The translations under genes and the position numbers were made by a program. A model generated the notes under the pieces. It searched no databases. It was given only the letters and a program-made list of their open reading frames with translations, and was not told the DNA's origin. This document shows, in pieces, positions 26,642 through 35,944 of a stretch of 64,000 nt of DNA. Source of the stretch: Bryobacterales bacterium (GTDB lineage Bacteria > Acidobacteriota > Terriglobia > Bryobacterales > UBA6623); assembly GCA_028819215.1 (NCBI GenBank), contig JAPPMG010000022.1, positions 1-64,000 on the forward strand, given 5' to 3'. The first letter of the stretch is position 1, and every line of letters begins with the position of its first letter.

Positions 26642-29044
26642 ATGACAGTGATCCAAATCTTGCTGACACTAATTCTTTTTTCGGTGTCCTCGGCGAGCGC
26701 CAATCTGGCCGCGGCGACGCTGAACGGAACGGTGGTCGATCCATCCGGTGCCGCAGTGGCCGGAGCCACCGTCTCGCTGAGCCACCCTGTGTCCGGATTC
26801 GAACGCGAAGTCAGGGCCGACGACGGTGGCGGGTTTCGCTTCACCAATCTCCCCTTCCAGGCCTACGAGCTACGGGCGATGCAGCTTGGATTCCGGCCCT
26901 CAAGCCGTCGGGTGGAACTCCGCTCGAATTTACCTATGAGCATTGATCTCCAGTTGGAGTTGTTGACCCAATTGGAATCGGTGTCCGTCGGTGCCAACGC
27001 GAGTATCGCTCTGCTGGATCCGGAGGCCAGCGGGACGCAGACCCGACTCAGCCGGCTGATCATCGAGAAACTGCCGGTCAGCAGCGCCACTAGGGGCTTG
27101 GAGTCGGTGCTGCTCGGGTTCCCGGGTTTCGCCGCCAACGCTAACGGCTCGATCCATCCGCGCGGCGCCCACAACCAGATGACCTACGTGATCGACGGAA
27201 TGCCCATCAGCGACCAGTTCTCCGGACAGTTTGCGACCTCGATTGATCCCAACTTGGTAGAGACTCTGGAACTGTTCACGGGCAATATCCCGCCCGAGTA
27301 CGGCGCGAAGGTCTCCGGCGTTGCGCGGGTGACGACGCGATCCGGTTTTGACCGCGGCGGCCGCACTTTCGGACAGCTTGACTTGGGGGGCGGGGGATTC
27401 GACACATTGTCGCAGGCGGCACAGGTCGGCGGGACAGTCGGGACGCTGGGCTGGTTTGGCTCGATTTCCAGCGTCAAGACCAATCGCTTTCTCGACTCGC
27501 CGTCGCTTGACAACCTCCACAACGGCGGCAACGCCCAGCGCGGATCGCTACGTCTGGACTGGCACCGCCCGAGAGGGGATCTGTTCCGCATCACGGCCAT
27601 GGGCGGGCGGTCTTCGTTCCAGCTTGCCAACCTGCGCAGCCAGCACGCGAACGGCCAGCAACAGAGGCGGCTGCTGGATGATCAGGCCGTCTCGCTCGGC
27701 TACGTGCGGATCCTGGCGCCGATGGCCACGTTCGACTCCACCACGTCGTTTCGCACCACAGCGGGCAGCCTGACGCCAAGTCCGGGTGACACCCCTGTCA
27801 CGGCGGAGCTGGCCCGTTCGCTTTCGACGCTGGCCAGCTTTAATCGCTTCAGCTGGCACGGTGGCTCGCACCAGTTCACGTTGGGCCTTGACGGTCAGTA
27901 CTTCCCGGTGTCGGAGAGTTTCGTCTTCGGCCTGACCGATGCGCTCGTGAACGTTCCCCGGTCTGATGAGTTCAACCCGAACTTGCTGCCATTCGACCTG
28001 ACTCGCGGAGGGGCGCGCTTCCGCTTCCGGCAGAGCGCCTCGGGCCAGCTGCTGACCGCCTTCGTGCGCGACCGCGTGCGCTGGCGCAACCTAGTGCTCG
28101 ACCTCGGCCTGAGGCTGGATCGCTATTCCATGCTGGTGGTCGACAGCGAGCTCCAGCCGCGGGTCGGCCTGGCTTACCACATCGAGTCCACGGGCACAGT
28201 GCTGCGAGCTTCTTACAACCGCAACTTCCAGACGCCGCCCAATGAGAACCTGCTCTTGGCGAACTCCCAGCAAGCCGCCCTGCTCGCGCCCCCGGCTGTG
28301 CGTAGGTCCCTCAACGGCGGATCGATTCCGATCCAGCCGCAGTACCAGAACGTCTACGAGACAGGGCTGCAGCAAAGCATCGGCGGCATCGTCTCCGTAG
28401 ACGCCGCCTTCTATCACAAGGATTCGACAAACCCGCAGGACAACGACAACTTCCTCGACACAGGGATCATTTTCCCCACCTCGCTGGCATTCTCGCGAGT
28501 GAATGGTGTCGACGCACGCATAGTCTTGCCCGAGAGGCGCGGCGTTTCGGGGTCTCTGAGCCTGACGCACTTCCGAGCGATCGTGACTCCGCCGTTCACC
28601 GGAGGGCTGTTCTTGGCCAGATCAAGCCTAGACGCGCTGTCCGAGGGCCCCTTCGTGATCGACCACGACCAAGCCTTGGGCATGAGCGGGAATGTGATCT
28701 ACCGCCCGGCGAAGCACTGGTGGACGAGCTGGCAGTTGCGCTATGACAGCGGCTTGGTGGCCAACCCTTCCGATCCCGCCCAGGTCGCGGTCGATCCCGA
28801 CTATTTCGACCTGCTGCCGCATGTCGACTTGGCGGGCGATCCGCCGCGGATCCGGCCGCGCACGATCATCGACGCTTCGCTCGGCTACGAGCATTATCGC
28901 GGCGACCGGCGCGTCTGGGAAGTTGCGTTCCACGTGTCGAACCTGACGAATCGAGAGGCTCTGTACAGCTTCCAGTCTGTGTTCGTCGGCACCCGCGTGC
29001 TCCAGCCGTTCACGGCTAGCGTGCGGCTACGCCTGTTCTGGTGA
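26642..29044 (+). CDS. TonB-dependent receptor with carboxypeptidase-regulatory-like domain, probably metal-regulated
   Basis: An 800-residue outer-membrane receptor, shorter than the 1090-residue paralogue upstream. A signal peptide (about 1-20) precedes a CnaB/carboxypeptidase-regulatory-like domain (GTVVDPSGAAVAGATV, about 28-105). A plug domain follows (about 115-235) with the typical MTYVIDGMPISDQF segment and IPPEYGAKVSG, then a barrel ending RLRLFW. Its promoter overlaps a DtxR/MntR-like box, which suggests uptake of an iron or manganese complex, such as a siderophore, under metal limitation. No periplasmic binding protein or ABC transporter is adjacent. The Shine-Dalgarno is weak. Confidence 0.9.
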   Translation: MTVIQILLTLILFSVSSASANLAAATLNGTVVDPSGAAVAGATVSLSHPVSGFEREVRADDGGGFRFTNLPFQAYELRAMQLGFRPSSRRVELRSNLPMSIDLQLELLTQLESVSVGANASIALLDPEASGTQTRLSRLIIEKLPVSSATRGLESVLLGFPGFAANANGSIHPRGAHNQMTYVIDGMPISDQFSGQFATSIDPNLVETLELFTGNIPPEYGAKVSGVARVTTRSGFDRGGRTFGQLDLGGGGFDTLSQAAQVGGTVGTLGWFGSISSVKTNRFLDSPSLDNLHNGGNAQRGSLRLDWHRPRGDLFRITAMGGRSSFQLANLRSQHANGQQQRRLLDDQAVSLGYVRILAPMATFDSTTSFRTTAGSLTPSPGDTPVTAELARSLSTLASFNRFSWHGGSHQFTLGLDGQYFPVSESFVFGLTDALVNVPRSDEFNPNLLPFDLTRGGARFRFRQSASGQLLTAFVRDRVRWRNLVLDLGLRLDRYSMLVVDSELQPRVGLAYHIESTGTVLRASYNRNFQTPPNENLLLANSQQAALLAPPAVRRSLNGGSIPIQPQYQNVYETGLQQSIGGIVSVDAAFYHKDSTNPQDNDNFLDTGIIFPTSLAFSRVNGVDARIVLPERRGVSGSLSLTHFRAIVTPPFTGGLFLARSSLDALSEGPFVIDHDQALGMSGNVIYRPAKHWWTSWQLRYDSGLVANPSDPAQVAVDPDYFDLLPHVDLAGDPPRIRPRTIIDASLGYEHYRGDRRVWEVAFHVSNLTNREALYSFQSVFVGTRVLQPFTASVRLRLFW

Positions 29045-29104
29045 TGCTGCGGTTGCCCGTATGATGGGCTGGCAGGGAAGGCGGCAAGTCCCGGGCCGCA
29101 ACTG

Positions 29105-30187
29105 ATGGAAGACTACTCGAATCGGCTGGCGGCACTGCGTAGTCGCTTGCGCGACCAGCCCTTCTACGTTTCCGCGTTGCCAAACATCCGCTACCTGACA
29201 GGGTTCACCGGGTCAGCCGGCCACCTGCTTGTCACGGCGGACGAGGCCGCGCTGTTCACAGATAGTCGCTATTCCACCCAGGCGCGGGAACAGGTGCGTT
29301 GTGCCGCAGTCCGCATCTCTCGCGGAGATGCGCGTCCGGAACTGGTCGCAGAAGCGAAGAAGCTGCGGCTGAGACGACTGCGCTTTGAAGCCAACCGGAT
29401 CGATTACGGGACCTACGCCTACTTGAATGCCGAGTTGCCCCGCTGTCGGCTGATGCCCGTTGATTCGGTGGTGGAGAAGCTGCGCCAGATCAAGAGCGCC
29501 TCCGAGATCGCGGCTATCCGCGATTCGCTGGCGCTGAATTCCGCTTCCTACGAGGACGTCATCGACAGATTGGACGCCCGTTGGAGCGAGGCAGAGGTTG
29601 CCGCTGAACTGGAATTCGCCATGCGCAGGCGCGGGGCGGAAGGCGCCGCGTTCCCGACAATCGTGGCGAGCGGGGAACACGGCGCTCGCCCACATGCCGA
29701 GCCCCGCGGCCAGCGGATCGAGCCGCGGGCGCTCGTGGTCGTGGACCAGGGTGCTATACTCGGGGGCTATTGCAGCGACATGACCCGGATGGTTGCCTTG
29801 GGCGATCCGGGCGCGGCACAGAGAGCATTGATCCAAGCCGTTCTAGAGGCCCAAGCGGCTGCGATCGACGCAATCCGTCCCGGCGTAGAATGCAGGACAG
29901 TGGACGGGCGGGCGCGCGACGTTCTGAAGAAGACCAACGTGGGAGGCGTCCGGCTTGACGAGCTGTTCGTGCACTCCACGGGTCATGGTCTGGGGCTAGA
30001 GATCCACGAAGGGCCGCGCATTGCGCCCGGGCAGCGCCAGCGCTTGCGGCAGGGCATGGTGGTCACCGTCGAGCCAGGTGTCTACTTGGAGGGCTTGGCC
30101 GGGGTGCGGATCGAAGACGTGGTGGCTGTCACGGCAAGCGGATGCGAAGTGCTGACCTGCACGCCACGGGAGCTGCGCGTGCTGTAG
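29105..30187 (+). CDS. M24 family Xaa-Pro aminopeptidase
   Basis: A 360-residue cytoplasmic metallopeptidase with the creatinase-like N-terminal domain (about 1-130) and the pita-bread catalytic domain. The metal-ligand segments are visible: VVVDQGAILGGYCSDMTR supplies two aspartates, HSTGHGLGLEIHEGP the histidine, VTVEPGVY a glutamate and GVRIEDVV the last glutamate. It removes N-terminal residues preceding proline. It lies 19 nt upstream of accB; in many bacteria the order is peptidase-efp-accB-accC, but no efp is present here. No signal peptide. Confidence 0.92.
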   Translation: MEDYSNRLAALRSRLRDQPFYVSALPNIRYLTGFTGSAGHLLVTADEAALFTDSRYSTQAREQVRCAAVRISRGDARPELVAEAKKLRLRRLRFEANRIDYGTYAYLNAELPRCRLMPVDSVVEKLRQIKSASEIAAIRDSLALNSASYEDVIDRLDARWSEAEVAAELEFAMRRRGAEGAAFPTIVASGEHGARPHAEPRGQRIEPRALVVVDQGAILGGYCSDMTRMVALGDPGAAQRALIQAVLEAQAAAIDAIRPGVECRTVDGRARDVLKKTNVGGVRLDELFVHSTGHGLGLEIHEGPRIAPGQRQRLRQGMVVTVEPGVYLEGLAGVRIEDVVAVTASGCEVLTCTPRELRVL

Positions 30188-30206
30188 GGGTTGAGATCGG
30201 AGCGAC

Positions 30207-30659
30207 ATGGCGAGAACCAAGCTGGACCGAGCAGCGATCGAAGCGCTCGTTGGGATCCTGGACGAAAACGGGTTGACAGAGGTCGAATACGAGGCCGATG
30301 GCGTTCGTGTTCGTGTGGCTCGAAGCGGAACGCCGCTGGCAGCAACGGCGGCTCCCCAAGCCACCGCCGCAACGGCACCGAAGGGCGAGAGCGAGGCGCG
30401 GTCGGTTGGCGGCGCCGGCGGGCAGCTCGTCGAGTCTCCCATGGTCGGCACGTTCTATGCGGCATCCTCTCCGGAAGCGCCGCCGTTTGTCGAGGTCGGC
30501 GATCGCGTGGCGAAGGGCCAGGTGGTCTGCATTATCGAGGCCATGAAGCTGATGAACGAGATCGAGTGCGAGTACGACGGTGTAGTTGCCGAGCGCTTGG
30601 TCGAGAATGCTCAGGGCGTGGAATTCGGCCAGCCTCTGTTCCGCATTACTGCCGGCTAG
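30207..30659 (+). CDS. accB: Biotin carboxyl carrier protein of acetyl-CoA carboxylase
   Basis: A 150-residue protein with the N-terminal AccB helix (about 1-40), an Ala/Pro-rich linker (about 41-72) and the biotinyl domain. EAMKLMNEI contains the biotinylated Lys114, and the thumb segment ESPMVGTFYAASSPEAPPF lies just ahead of it. A GGAG ribosome-binding site is 5-8 nt before the ATG. AccB carries carboxybiotin from AccC to the carboxyltransferase, the first step of fatty acid synthesis. accC follows 12 nt downstream. Confidence 0.96.
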   Translation: MARTKLDRAAIEALVGILDENGLTEVEYEADGVRVRVARSGTPLAATAAPQATAATAPKGESEARSVGGAGGQLVESPMVGTFYAASSPEAPPFVEVGDRVAKGQVVCIIEAMKLMNEIECEYDGVVAERLVENAQGVEFGQPLFRITAG

Positions 30660-30671
30660 GGCCAGGCCGAG

Positions 30672-32012
30672 ATGTTCGAAAAGGTTCTCATCGCCAATCG
30701 CGGCGAGATCGCCCTGCGGGTCATCGCTGCTTGTCGCGAGCTGGGCGTGAAGACGGTCGCGGTCTACTCCACGGCAGATCGCGAATCACTGCATGTCGAC
30801 TATGCCGACGAGGCGGTGTGCATCGGTGCGGCACCGAGCTCCCAGAGCTACTTGAGTGTGCCTGCCATCATCAGCGCGTCCGAGATTGCCAACGTGGACG
30901 CGATCCATCCGGGCTACGGTTTTCTGGCCGAGGATGCGCACTTCGCGGAAATCTGCGGCGACTGCGGAATTCAGTTCATCGGCCCGGGTCCGGAAGCGAT
31001 TCGCCTGATGGGAGACAAGGCGCAGGCGCGCAAGGCCGCGCAGGAAGCAGGAATCCCCGTTCTGCCCGGCTCCCGGGAACCTCTCCAAACCGCTTCCGAG
31101 GCGCGCGGCTACGCAGAGGAGATCGGATTCCCCGTGATTCTCAAGGCGTCCATGGGCGGTGGCGGCAGGGGCATGCGCATCGTGCGCACCGCCGAGGACC
31201 TCGAGGGGGCGTTTCAGCAGGCGCGAGCCGAGGCCGAGGCGGCGTTCGGGGCTGGCGAGGTCTACCTCGAAAAATTCGTCGAGCGGCCGCGGCACATCGA
31301 GTTCCAAGTGTTGGGCGACAACTACGGCAACGCGATCTCGCTGGGAGAGAGGGAATGCTCCATCCAGCGGCGCCATCAGAAGCTGCTGGAGGAGGCCCCG
31401 GCCAACGGCTTCAGCGCCGACCGTCGAGGCGAGATGGCCGCGATCCTTTCCAAGGCGCTGTCCTCGATCGGCTATTCGAACGCTGGCACGGTCGAATTCC
31501 TGATGGACGAGGACGGGGAGCTCCACTTTATCGAGCTCAACGCTCGCATCCAGGTCGAGCACCCTGTGACGGAGGCCGTCACGGGCGTCGACTTGGTGAA
31601 GAGCCAACTCTTGCTGGCAGCGGGCGAGCCCTTGGACGCGGTCGTATCCCAGCCTGTGGAAGTGCGCGGCCATGCGATCGAATGCCGCATCAACGCGGAG
31701 GATCCCGAGACGTTCATGCCATCGGCAGGAAAGATCAATGAGTTCTCCGCACCCGGAGGGATCGGCGTGAGGGTCGACACGGCAGCGTATTCAGGCTGGA
31801 CGGTCCCACCCTACTACGACTCCCTCGTCGCCAAGATCACCGCCCACGGCGCGAGCCGGGCCGAGGCGATCGAGCGCATGAAGCGCGCGCTGTCGATGTG
31901 CAGGCTGGATGGGATCAGGAACTCGATCTCGTTGCACCGCAAGATTCTGGCGACTGCCGCGTTTGCGGAGGGCCGCTACGATACCCGGTTCATTGAAGAG
32001 CAGGGCATTTAG
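30672..32012 (+). CDS. accC: Biotin carboxylase subunit of acetyl-CoA carboxylase
   Basis: A 446-residue ATP-grasp enzyme of standard length. It opens with [17 protein letters not shown], has the [11 protein letters not shown] segment, the glycine-rich ATP loop [12 protein letters not shown] (about 159-170), the [13 protein letters not shown] segment and the catalytic region [15 protein letters not shown]. It carboxylates biotin on AccB with ATP and bicarbonate. Together with accB it forms an operon; the carboxyltransferase genes accA and accD are not in the window. Confidence 0.97.
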   Translation: MFEKVLIANRGEIALRVIAACRELGVKTVAVYSTADRESLHVDYADEAVCIGAAPSSQSYLSVPAIISASEIANVDAIHPGYGFLAEDAHFAEICGDCGIQFIGPGPEAIRLMGDKAQARKAAQEAGIPVLPGSREPLQTASEARGYAEEIGFPVILKASMGGGGRGMRIVRTAEDLEGAFQQARAEAEAAFGAGEVYLEKFVERPRHIEFQVLGDNYGNAISLGERECSIQRRHQKLLEEAPANGFSADRRGEMAAILSKALSSIGYSNAGTVEFLMDEDGELHFIELNARIQVEHPVTEAVTGVDLVKSQLLLAAGEPLDAVVSQPVEVRGHAIECRINAEDPETFMPSAGKINEFSAPGGIGVRVDTAAYSGWTVPPYYDSLVAKITAHGASRAEAIERMKRALSMCRLDGIRNSISLHRKILATAAFAEGRYDTRFIEEQGI

Positions 32013-32102
32013 ACTTCGCCGCCTCCCGCCTGCCACAGCCAAGTGCCAGCAGCGACACGCCGGCCGTGCGGTCGTCGCCCGGCACACGCTAGAATGGCCG
32101 CG

Positions 32103-32993
32103 ATGCCGATTCGCGTCAACGGAGAACTGGTTTCCGACGAAACGCTGGCGCGCGAAGCCGAATCAGTCCGTCAGCGCTTGGAGACATTGTCCCCGGACCA
32201 GCGCGAGGAAATGGGCCTCGACGCGTCCGGCATTCGCGAGCGCGCGATCGAGTGGGGCCGCGAAAACCTCATCGAACAGATTCTGCTGCGGCAGCAGGCC
32301 GGCTCGGATTCCCGGCCCATCGACGAAGAGGCCGCCGAGCAGCGTTTCGCCGACGCGCTCAAGCGTTACGGAGGCGCGAAGAAGCTCGCGGAGGCGGGTG
32401 TCGACGAAGACGCTCTCCGCGGCGATATCCGCACGCAGCTCAAGGTCGAGCGGCTCATCGAATCGGTGACGGCAAACGCGAAGGCGCCAAGACCAAAGGA
32501 ACTCGCGCAAGCCTACCGACGCAACAAGCAGCGCTACAAGACCGAGGAGATGGTGCGGGCGTCCCACATCGTCAAGCACGTCGAAAAGGACGTTACCGAA
32601 GAACAGGCCAAACGCGCCGCGGAGAGCATCTACAGCCGCCTGCAGTCCGGCGAGGCCTTTGAGCGGCTCGCCGACGAGGACTCCGACTGCCCCGGAGGGG
32701 GCGGCGACTTGGGCTATTTCGCGCGGGGCAAGATGGTGAGCGAGTTTGAGGACGTCGTCTTCGACATGCAGGTCGGCCAGGTCAGCGAGGTCTTCAAGAC
32801 GGTCTTCGGGTTCCACATTGTCAAGCTCACCGACCGCAAGGCCGCCGGGGTGCGCCCGTTCGCCGAAGTCCAAGATGAGCTGGCGCGAGAAGCCCTTGAG
32901 AACCGGCGCAGGGAGTTGGTCGAGCGGTACTTGGACGGCCTCCGCGAGCGGGCGGTCGTGGAAGAGGCGCCGGTTTCAGCGAGCGAGGCGTAA
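32103..32993 (+). CDS. Cytoplasmic parvulin-type peptidyl-prolyl isomerase
   Basis: A 296-residue protein from MPIRVNGELV at 32103; an ATG at 32094 adds three residues, and a further extension to 32043 is Arg-rich and unlikely. The N-terminal half is charged and helical, like the chaperone region of SurA/PrsA. The parvulin domain covers about 165-255, with ASHIVKHV, GEAFERLADEDSDCPGGGGD, LGYFARGKM and FGFHIVKLTDR. No signal peptide is seen, so it probably acts in the cytoplasm, unlike SurA or PrsA. It follows accC by 90 nt. Confidence 0.9.
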   Translation: MPIRVNGELVSDETLAREAESVRQRLETLSPDQREEMGLDASGIRERAIEWGRENLIEQILLRQQAGSDSRPIDEEAAEQRFADALKRYGGAKKLAEAGVDEDALRGDIRTQLKVERLIESVTANAKAPRPKELAQAYRRNKQRYKTEEMVRASHIVKHVEKDVTEEQAKRAAESIYSRLQSGEAFERLADEDSDCPGGGGDLGYFARGKMVSEFEDVVFDMQVGQVSEVFKTVFGFHIVKLTDRKAAGVRPFAEVQDELAREALENRRRELVERYLDGLRERAVVEEAPVSASEA

Positions 32994-33235
32994 GCCACTG
33001 CTGGGCCGCCACTTGGCTGTTCCGCGGGCTTGGTGTATCCCCGCCGCAGGCAAGTAGTTGCGGGATCATCGTGCTAAAATCGCCTACGGCCGTGCCGGTG
33101 CAGCACTACCACTCGCAAGCGCCAGCCCAGGATATTCCGGGAACCGAATCCAGCCTGCCGGTGTTGCCGTTCGCGCCCAGCCCGTGCTGCGTTCCAAGCG
33201 TGTCTAGGGCGCAGCGGCTGGCAGAGTCCAGGAGG

Positions 33236-34129
33236 ATGTCGCAGTCGCGGCCCGTAGCGCGCGCAGCCTCGACCGCCGAGATGTGCCGCATGGCCGGCGG
33301 GCGCTTCCTGATGGGCACTGAGACGGACGTGGGCTTCCCCGCCGACGGGGAAGGCCCGATCAGGGAAGTGCTGCTGGATCCCTTCTATATCGACCGGTAC
33401 CCGGTCACGGTGGAATCGTTTCGGGACTTCGTGCGCGCAACGGACTACGTTAGCGATGCGGAGCGTTTCGGCTGGTCGTTCGTGTTCCACAAGCAACTGC
33501 CGGCCGAACAGTACCGAGATCTGGCCGAGGACACGGTGGCCGGACACGAGTGGTGGTGCAAGGTCAACGGCGCTGACTGGCGACATCCGGAGGGTCCCGA
33601 TTCCGGGATCGAGCAGCACCCCGACCATCCCGTCACCCACATCTCCTACGCGGACGCGCTGGCATATTGCCGCTGGGCCGGCAAGCGATTGCCCACAGAA
33701 GCGGAGTGGGAATTCGCAGCGCGCGGCGGCTTGGAACAGCAGCTCTATCCGTGGGGTGACGAGCTCGAGCCGGGAGGGAAGCACCTGTGCAACGTATGGC
33801 AGGGTCGCTTTCCAGACCACGACACGGGCGAGGATGGCTATCGCGGCCCATGCCCCGTCGACGCGTTTCCGCCGAACGGATTCGGCATCTATTCCATCAC
33901 CGGGAACGTCTGGGAGTGGTGCGCAGACTGGTTCGATCCGATCTACCATGTCACCGCGACGCGGTCCAATCCGGTCGGTCCGCCCAACGGGACGGCCAGG
34001 GTCATGCGCGGCGGGTCGTTCTTGTGCCACGCTTCCTATTGCAACCGCTATCGCGTGGCCGCGCGCACGTCCAACACGCCCGATAGCGCCACCACCAACT
34101 TGGGCTTCCGCTGCGCTAGCGATGCCTGA
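33236..34129 (+). CDS. Formylglycine-generating enzyme (sulfatase-activating)
   Basis: The conserved SUMF1-type domain begins at MAGGRFLMGTET and ends LGFRCASDA. The segment GGSFLCHASYCNRYRVAAR contains the two copper-binding cysteines of genuine aerobic FGEs (Cys336/Cys341 in human), so this is a true activating enzyme and not a FGE-fold binding protein. It oxidises the cysteine of the C-x-(P/A)-x-R motif in sulfatases to formylglycine. The start is uncertain: the ATG at 33236 is preceded at zero spacing by GGAGG, and an in-frame GTG at 33071 would add 55 residues of low conservation. A sulfatase with C-S-A-A-R is encoded at 57025-58800. Confidence 0.9.
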   Translation: MSQSRPVARAASTAEMCRMAGGRFLMGTETDVGFPADGEGPIREVLLDPFYIDRYPVTVESFRDFVRATDYVSDAERFGWSFVFHKQLPAEQYRDLAEDTVAGHEWWCKVNGADWRHPEGPDSGIEQHPDHPVTHISYADALAYCRWAGKRLPTEAEWEFAARGGLEQQLYPWGDELEPGGKHLCNVWQGRFPDHDTGEDGYRGPCPVDAFPPNGFGIYSITGNVWEWCADWFDPIYHVTATRSNPVGPPNGTARVMRGGSFLCHASYCNRYRVAARTSNTPDSATTNLGFRCASDA

Positions 34130-34143
34130 CCGAGAGGCGCTGA

Positions 34144-34686
34144 ATGAGCAACGCTAGGCTCCTGCCGCGAATCTGTGCCCTGCTGCTGGGCTTGGCTTTG
34201 GCAGCAGCACATCCAGGCTTCCCGCAGGAGCCCGAAGGCCCCGAGGGCGAGCAGGCCGTGCCCGTGCCGGTCGAGCAGCCGCTGCCGTACAGCCACAAGA
34301 CGCATGTCGCTCTAGGCATCCAGTGCCGCGACTGTCATGCCATCGCGGATCCCGGCTTCGCCGCCGGCTATCCCGCGGAGGCAACCTGCATGGCCTGTCA
34401 TGCGTCGATCAAGACGGATAGCCCGCACATCCAACTGCTGGCCAAGCTCAACTCCGAGGGCACGGCCGTGCCTTGGAAACGGATCTACCGCGTGCCGGAC
34501 TTCGTCTGGTTCTCGCACGCCTCGCATGTGGAAGACGCCAGCGTTGAATGCGAGACGTGCCACGGTCCGGTGGCACAGCGCGAGGTCTTGTTCCAGGAGA
34601 AGCCGACCACGATGGCAGCCTGCATGGAGTGCCACGCTCGCAACAATGCGCCGAACGACTGCGATCTGTGCCATGACCCCGGCTAG
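34144..34686 (+). CDS. Pentahaem cytochrome c3/c7-like protein
   Basis: A 180-residue exported protein with a leader ending near AAAHPG. Five CXXCH motifs begin at residues 61 (CRDCH), 82 (CMACH), 136 (CETCH), 160 (CMECH) and 173 (CDLCH). YSHKTH (49-54) and FSHASH (123-128) offer distal His ligands typical of class III cytochromes. Proteins of this pattern serve as periplasmic electron carriers, in some acidobacteria near respiratory complexes. No respiratory genes are adjacent here; it sits between FGE and dxr with 14 nt and 48 nt gaps. Confidence 0.9.
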   Translation: MSNARLLPRICALLLGLALAAAHPGFPQEPEGPEGEQAVPVPVEQPLPYSHKTHVALGIQCRDCHAIADPGFAAGYPAEATCMACHASIKTDSPHIQLLAKLNSEGTAVPWKRIYRVPDFVWFSHASHVEDASVECETCHGPVAQREVLFQEKPTTMAACMECHARNNAPNDCDLCHDPG

Positions 34687-34734
34687 CCCCGGCATGCCAA
34701 CCCGGCGGGAAGCGGCACTTGGGGTGCGGCCCTG

Positions 34735-35928
34735 ATGCGGCTCGCGTTGCTCGGATCGACCGGCTCGATCGGGCGCAACACCCTGCAGGTGGTGCGCGAG
34801 ATCGAGGGCGAGGTCGAGGTGGTCGCGCTTGCTGCCGGGCGCAATGTCGCCGAACTTGCGCGGCAGGCTGCCGAGTTTCGGCCGAGCCTGCTGTCGGTGG
34901 CCGACGGGGAATCTCTTGCAGCGTTGCGCGACAGCATCGCCGGGATCCCCGGCTACGCTCCGCGCTGCGTGTGCGGGCCCGACGGGAACCTCGAGGCTGC
35001 GGTCGGGGTCGACTCTGACGTGTTGGTCTCGGCCGCTGTCGGAGTCGCCGGCCTGTCGGCGACATACGCGGCGGTGCGAAACGGTCGGCGCGTCGCCCTG
35101 GCGAACAAGGAGGTGCTCGTCGCCGCCGGGGAGCCTGTGATGCAGGCCGCCCGGGAGTCCGGCGCGGACCTGCTGCCGGTCGATAGCGAGCACAACGCGA
35201 TCCACCAGTGCTTGCGAGCCGGGCGGCCCAAGGAAGTAGAGCGGATCATCTTGACAGCTTCCGGCGGACCGTTCCGCCGCACGCCCGTGGAGCAGCTGGC
35301 GCACGTCACGCCAGCCAGCGCCCTGCGCCACCCAACATGGAATATGGGCAGCCGGATCACCGTTGACTCGGCCACGATGATGAACAAGGGCTTTGAGGTC
35401 ATCGAAGCCTGCCACCTGTTCGCCCTGCCGCCGGAGCGGGTGGAGGTGGTGGTGCACCCGCAGTCGATCATTCACGCCATGGTCGAATTCGTGGACGGCT
35501 CGATGATTGCGCAGCTCAGCCCGCCTGACATGAAGCTGCCAATCCGCTACGCCTTGACATTCCCGGCGCGGGAAGCCAGCCCGCGCGAGCGCATGGATTG
35601 GGGCAGCGTGCCACAATTGGACTTTGAGGCGCCCGACCTTTCAAAGTTCCCGCTGCTGGCGCTAGCGTATGAAGCGTTGCGCCGGGGCGGCCCGTCCGGC
35701 TGCCTGCTCAACGCCGCCGACGAGGTGGCCGTCGGGGCTTTCTTGGCAGGTCGGATTGCCTATCTGGACATTCATGGCGTGGTCGAGAGGACCTTGGAGT
35801 GGGGCGCGGAGCGGCCCGTTTCCGGAATCGAGGACGTCATGGAGTGCGATCGCGAGGCCCGCGCCTACGCGGCAGCGTTGGTGGCGAGTTGCGCACCCCC
35901 GACCGGCGTAGGCCAAGTGCCCGACTAA
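34735..35928 (+). CDS. dxr: 1-deoxy-D-xylulose 5-phosphate reductoisomerase
   Basis: A 397-residue enzyme of the methylerythritol-phosphate pathway, converting DXP to MEP with NADPH. It has the NADPH-binding GSTGSIGRNTL (7-17), the ANKEVLVAAG segment, PVDSEHNAIHQ with metal and substrate ligands, the LTASGGPFR motif and the NMGSRITVDSATMMNKG signature. The product leads to undecaprenyl phosphate, needed by MraY and MurG encoded in the same window. It starts a tight run with rseP and the OmpH-like chaperone, as in many bacteria. Confidence 0.97.
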   Translation: MRLALLGSTGSIGRNTLQVVREIEGEVEVVALAAGRNVAELARQAAEFRPSLLSVADGESLAALRDSIAGIPGYAPRCVCGPDGNLEAAVGVDSDVLVSAAVGVAGLSATYAAVRNGRRVALANKEVLVAAGEPVMQAARESGADLLPVDSEHNAIHQCLRAGRPKEVERIILTASGGPFRRTPVEQLAHVTPASALRHPTWNMGSRITVDSATMMNKGFEVIEACHLFALPPERVEVVVHPQSIIHAMVEFVDGSMIAQLSPPDMKLPIRYALTFPAREASPRERMDWGSVPQLDFEAPDLSKFPLLALAYEALRRGGPSGCLLNAADEVAVGAFLAGRIAYLDIHGVVERTLEWGAERPVSGIEDVMECDREARAYAAALVASCAPPTGVGQVPD

Positions 35929-35944
35929 CGTTCGAAATCGCCTT

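Noticed and set aside
30191-31741. A 516-codon plus-strand open frame over accB and accC
   Set aside because: It is out of frame with both; composition is Arg/Gly-rich and no domain is present.
34312-35616. A 434-codon minus-strand open frame opposite the cytochrome and dxr genes
   Set aside because: Antisense to two confidently identified genes and rich in His/Arg/Gln as expected for a shadow.
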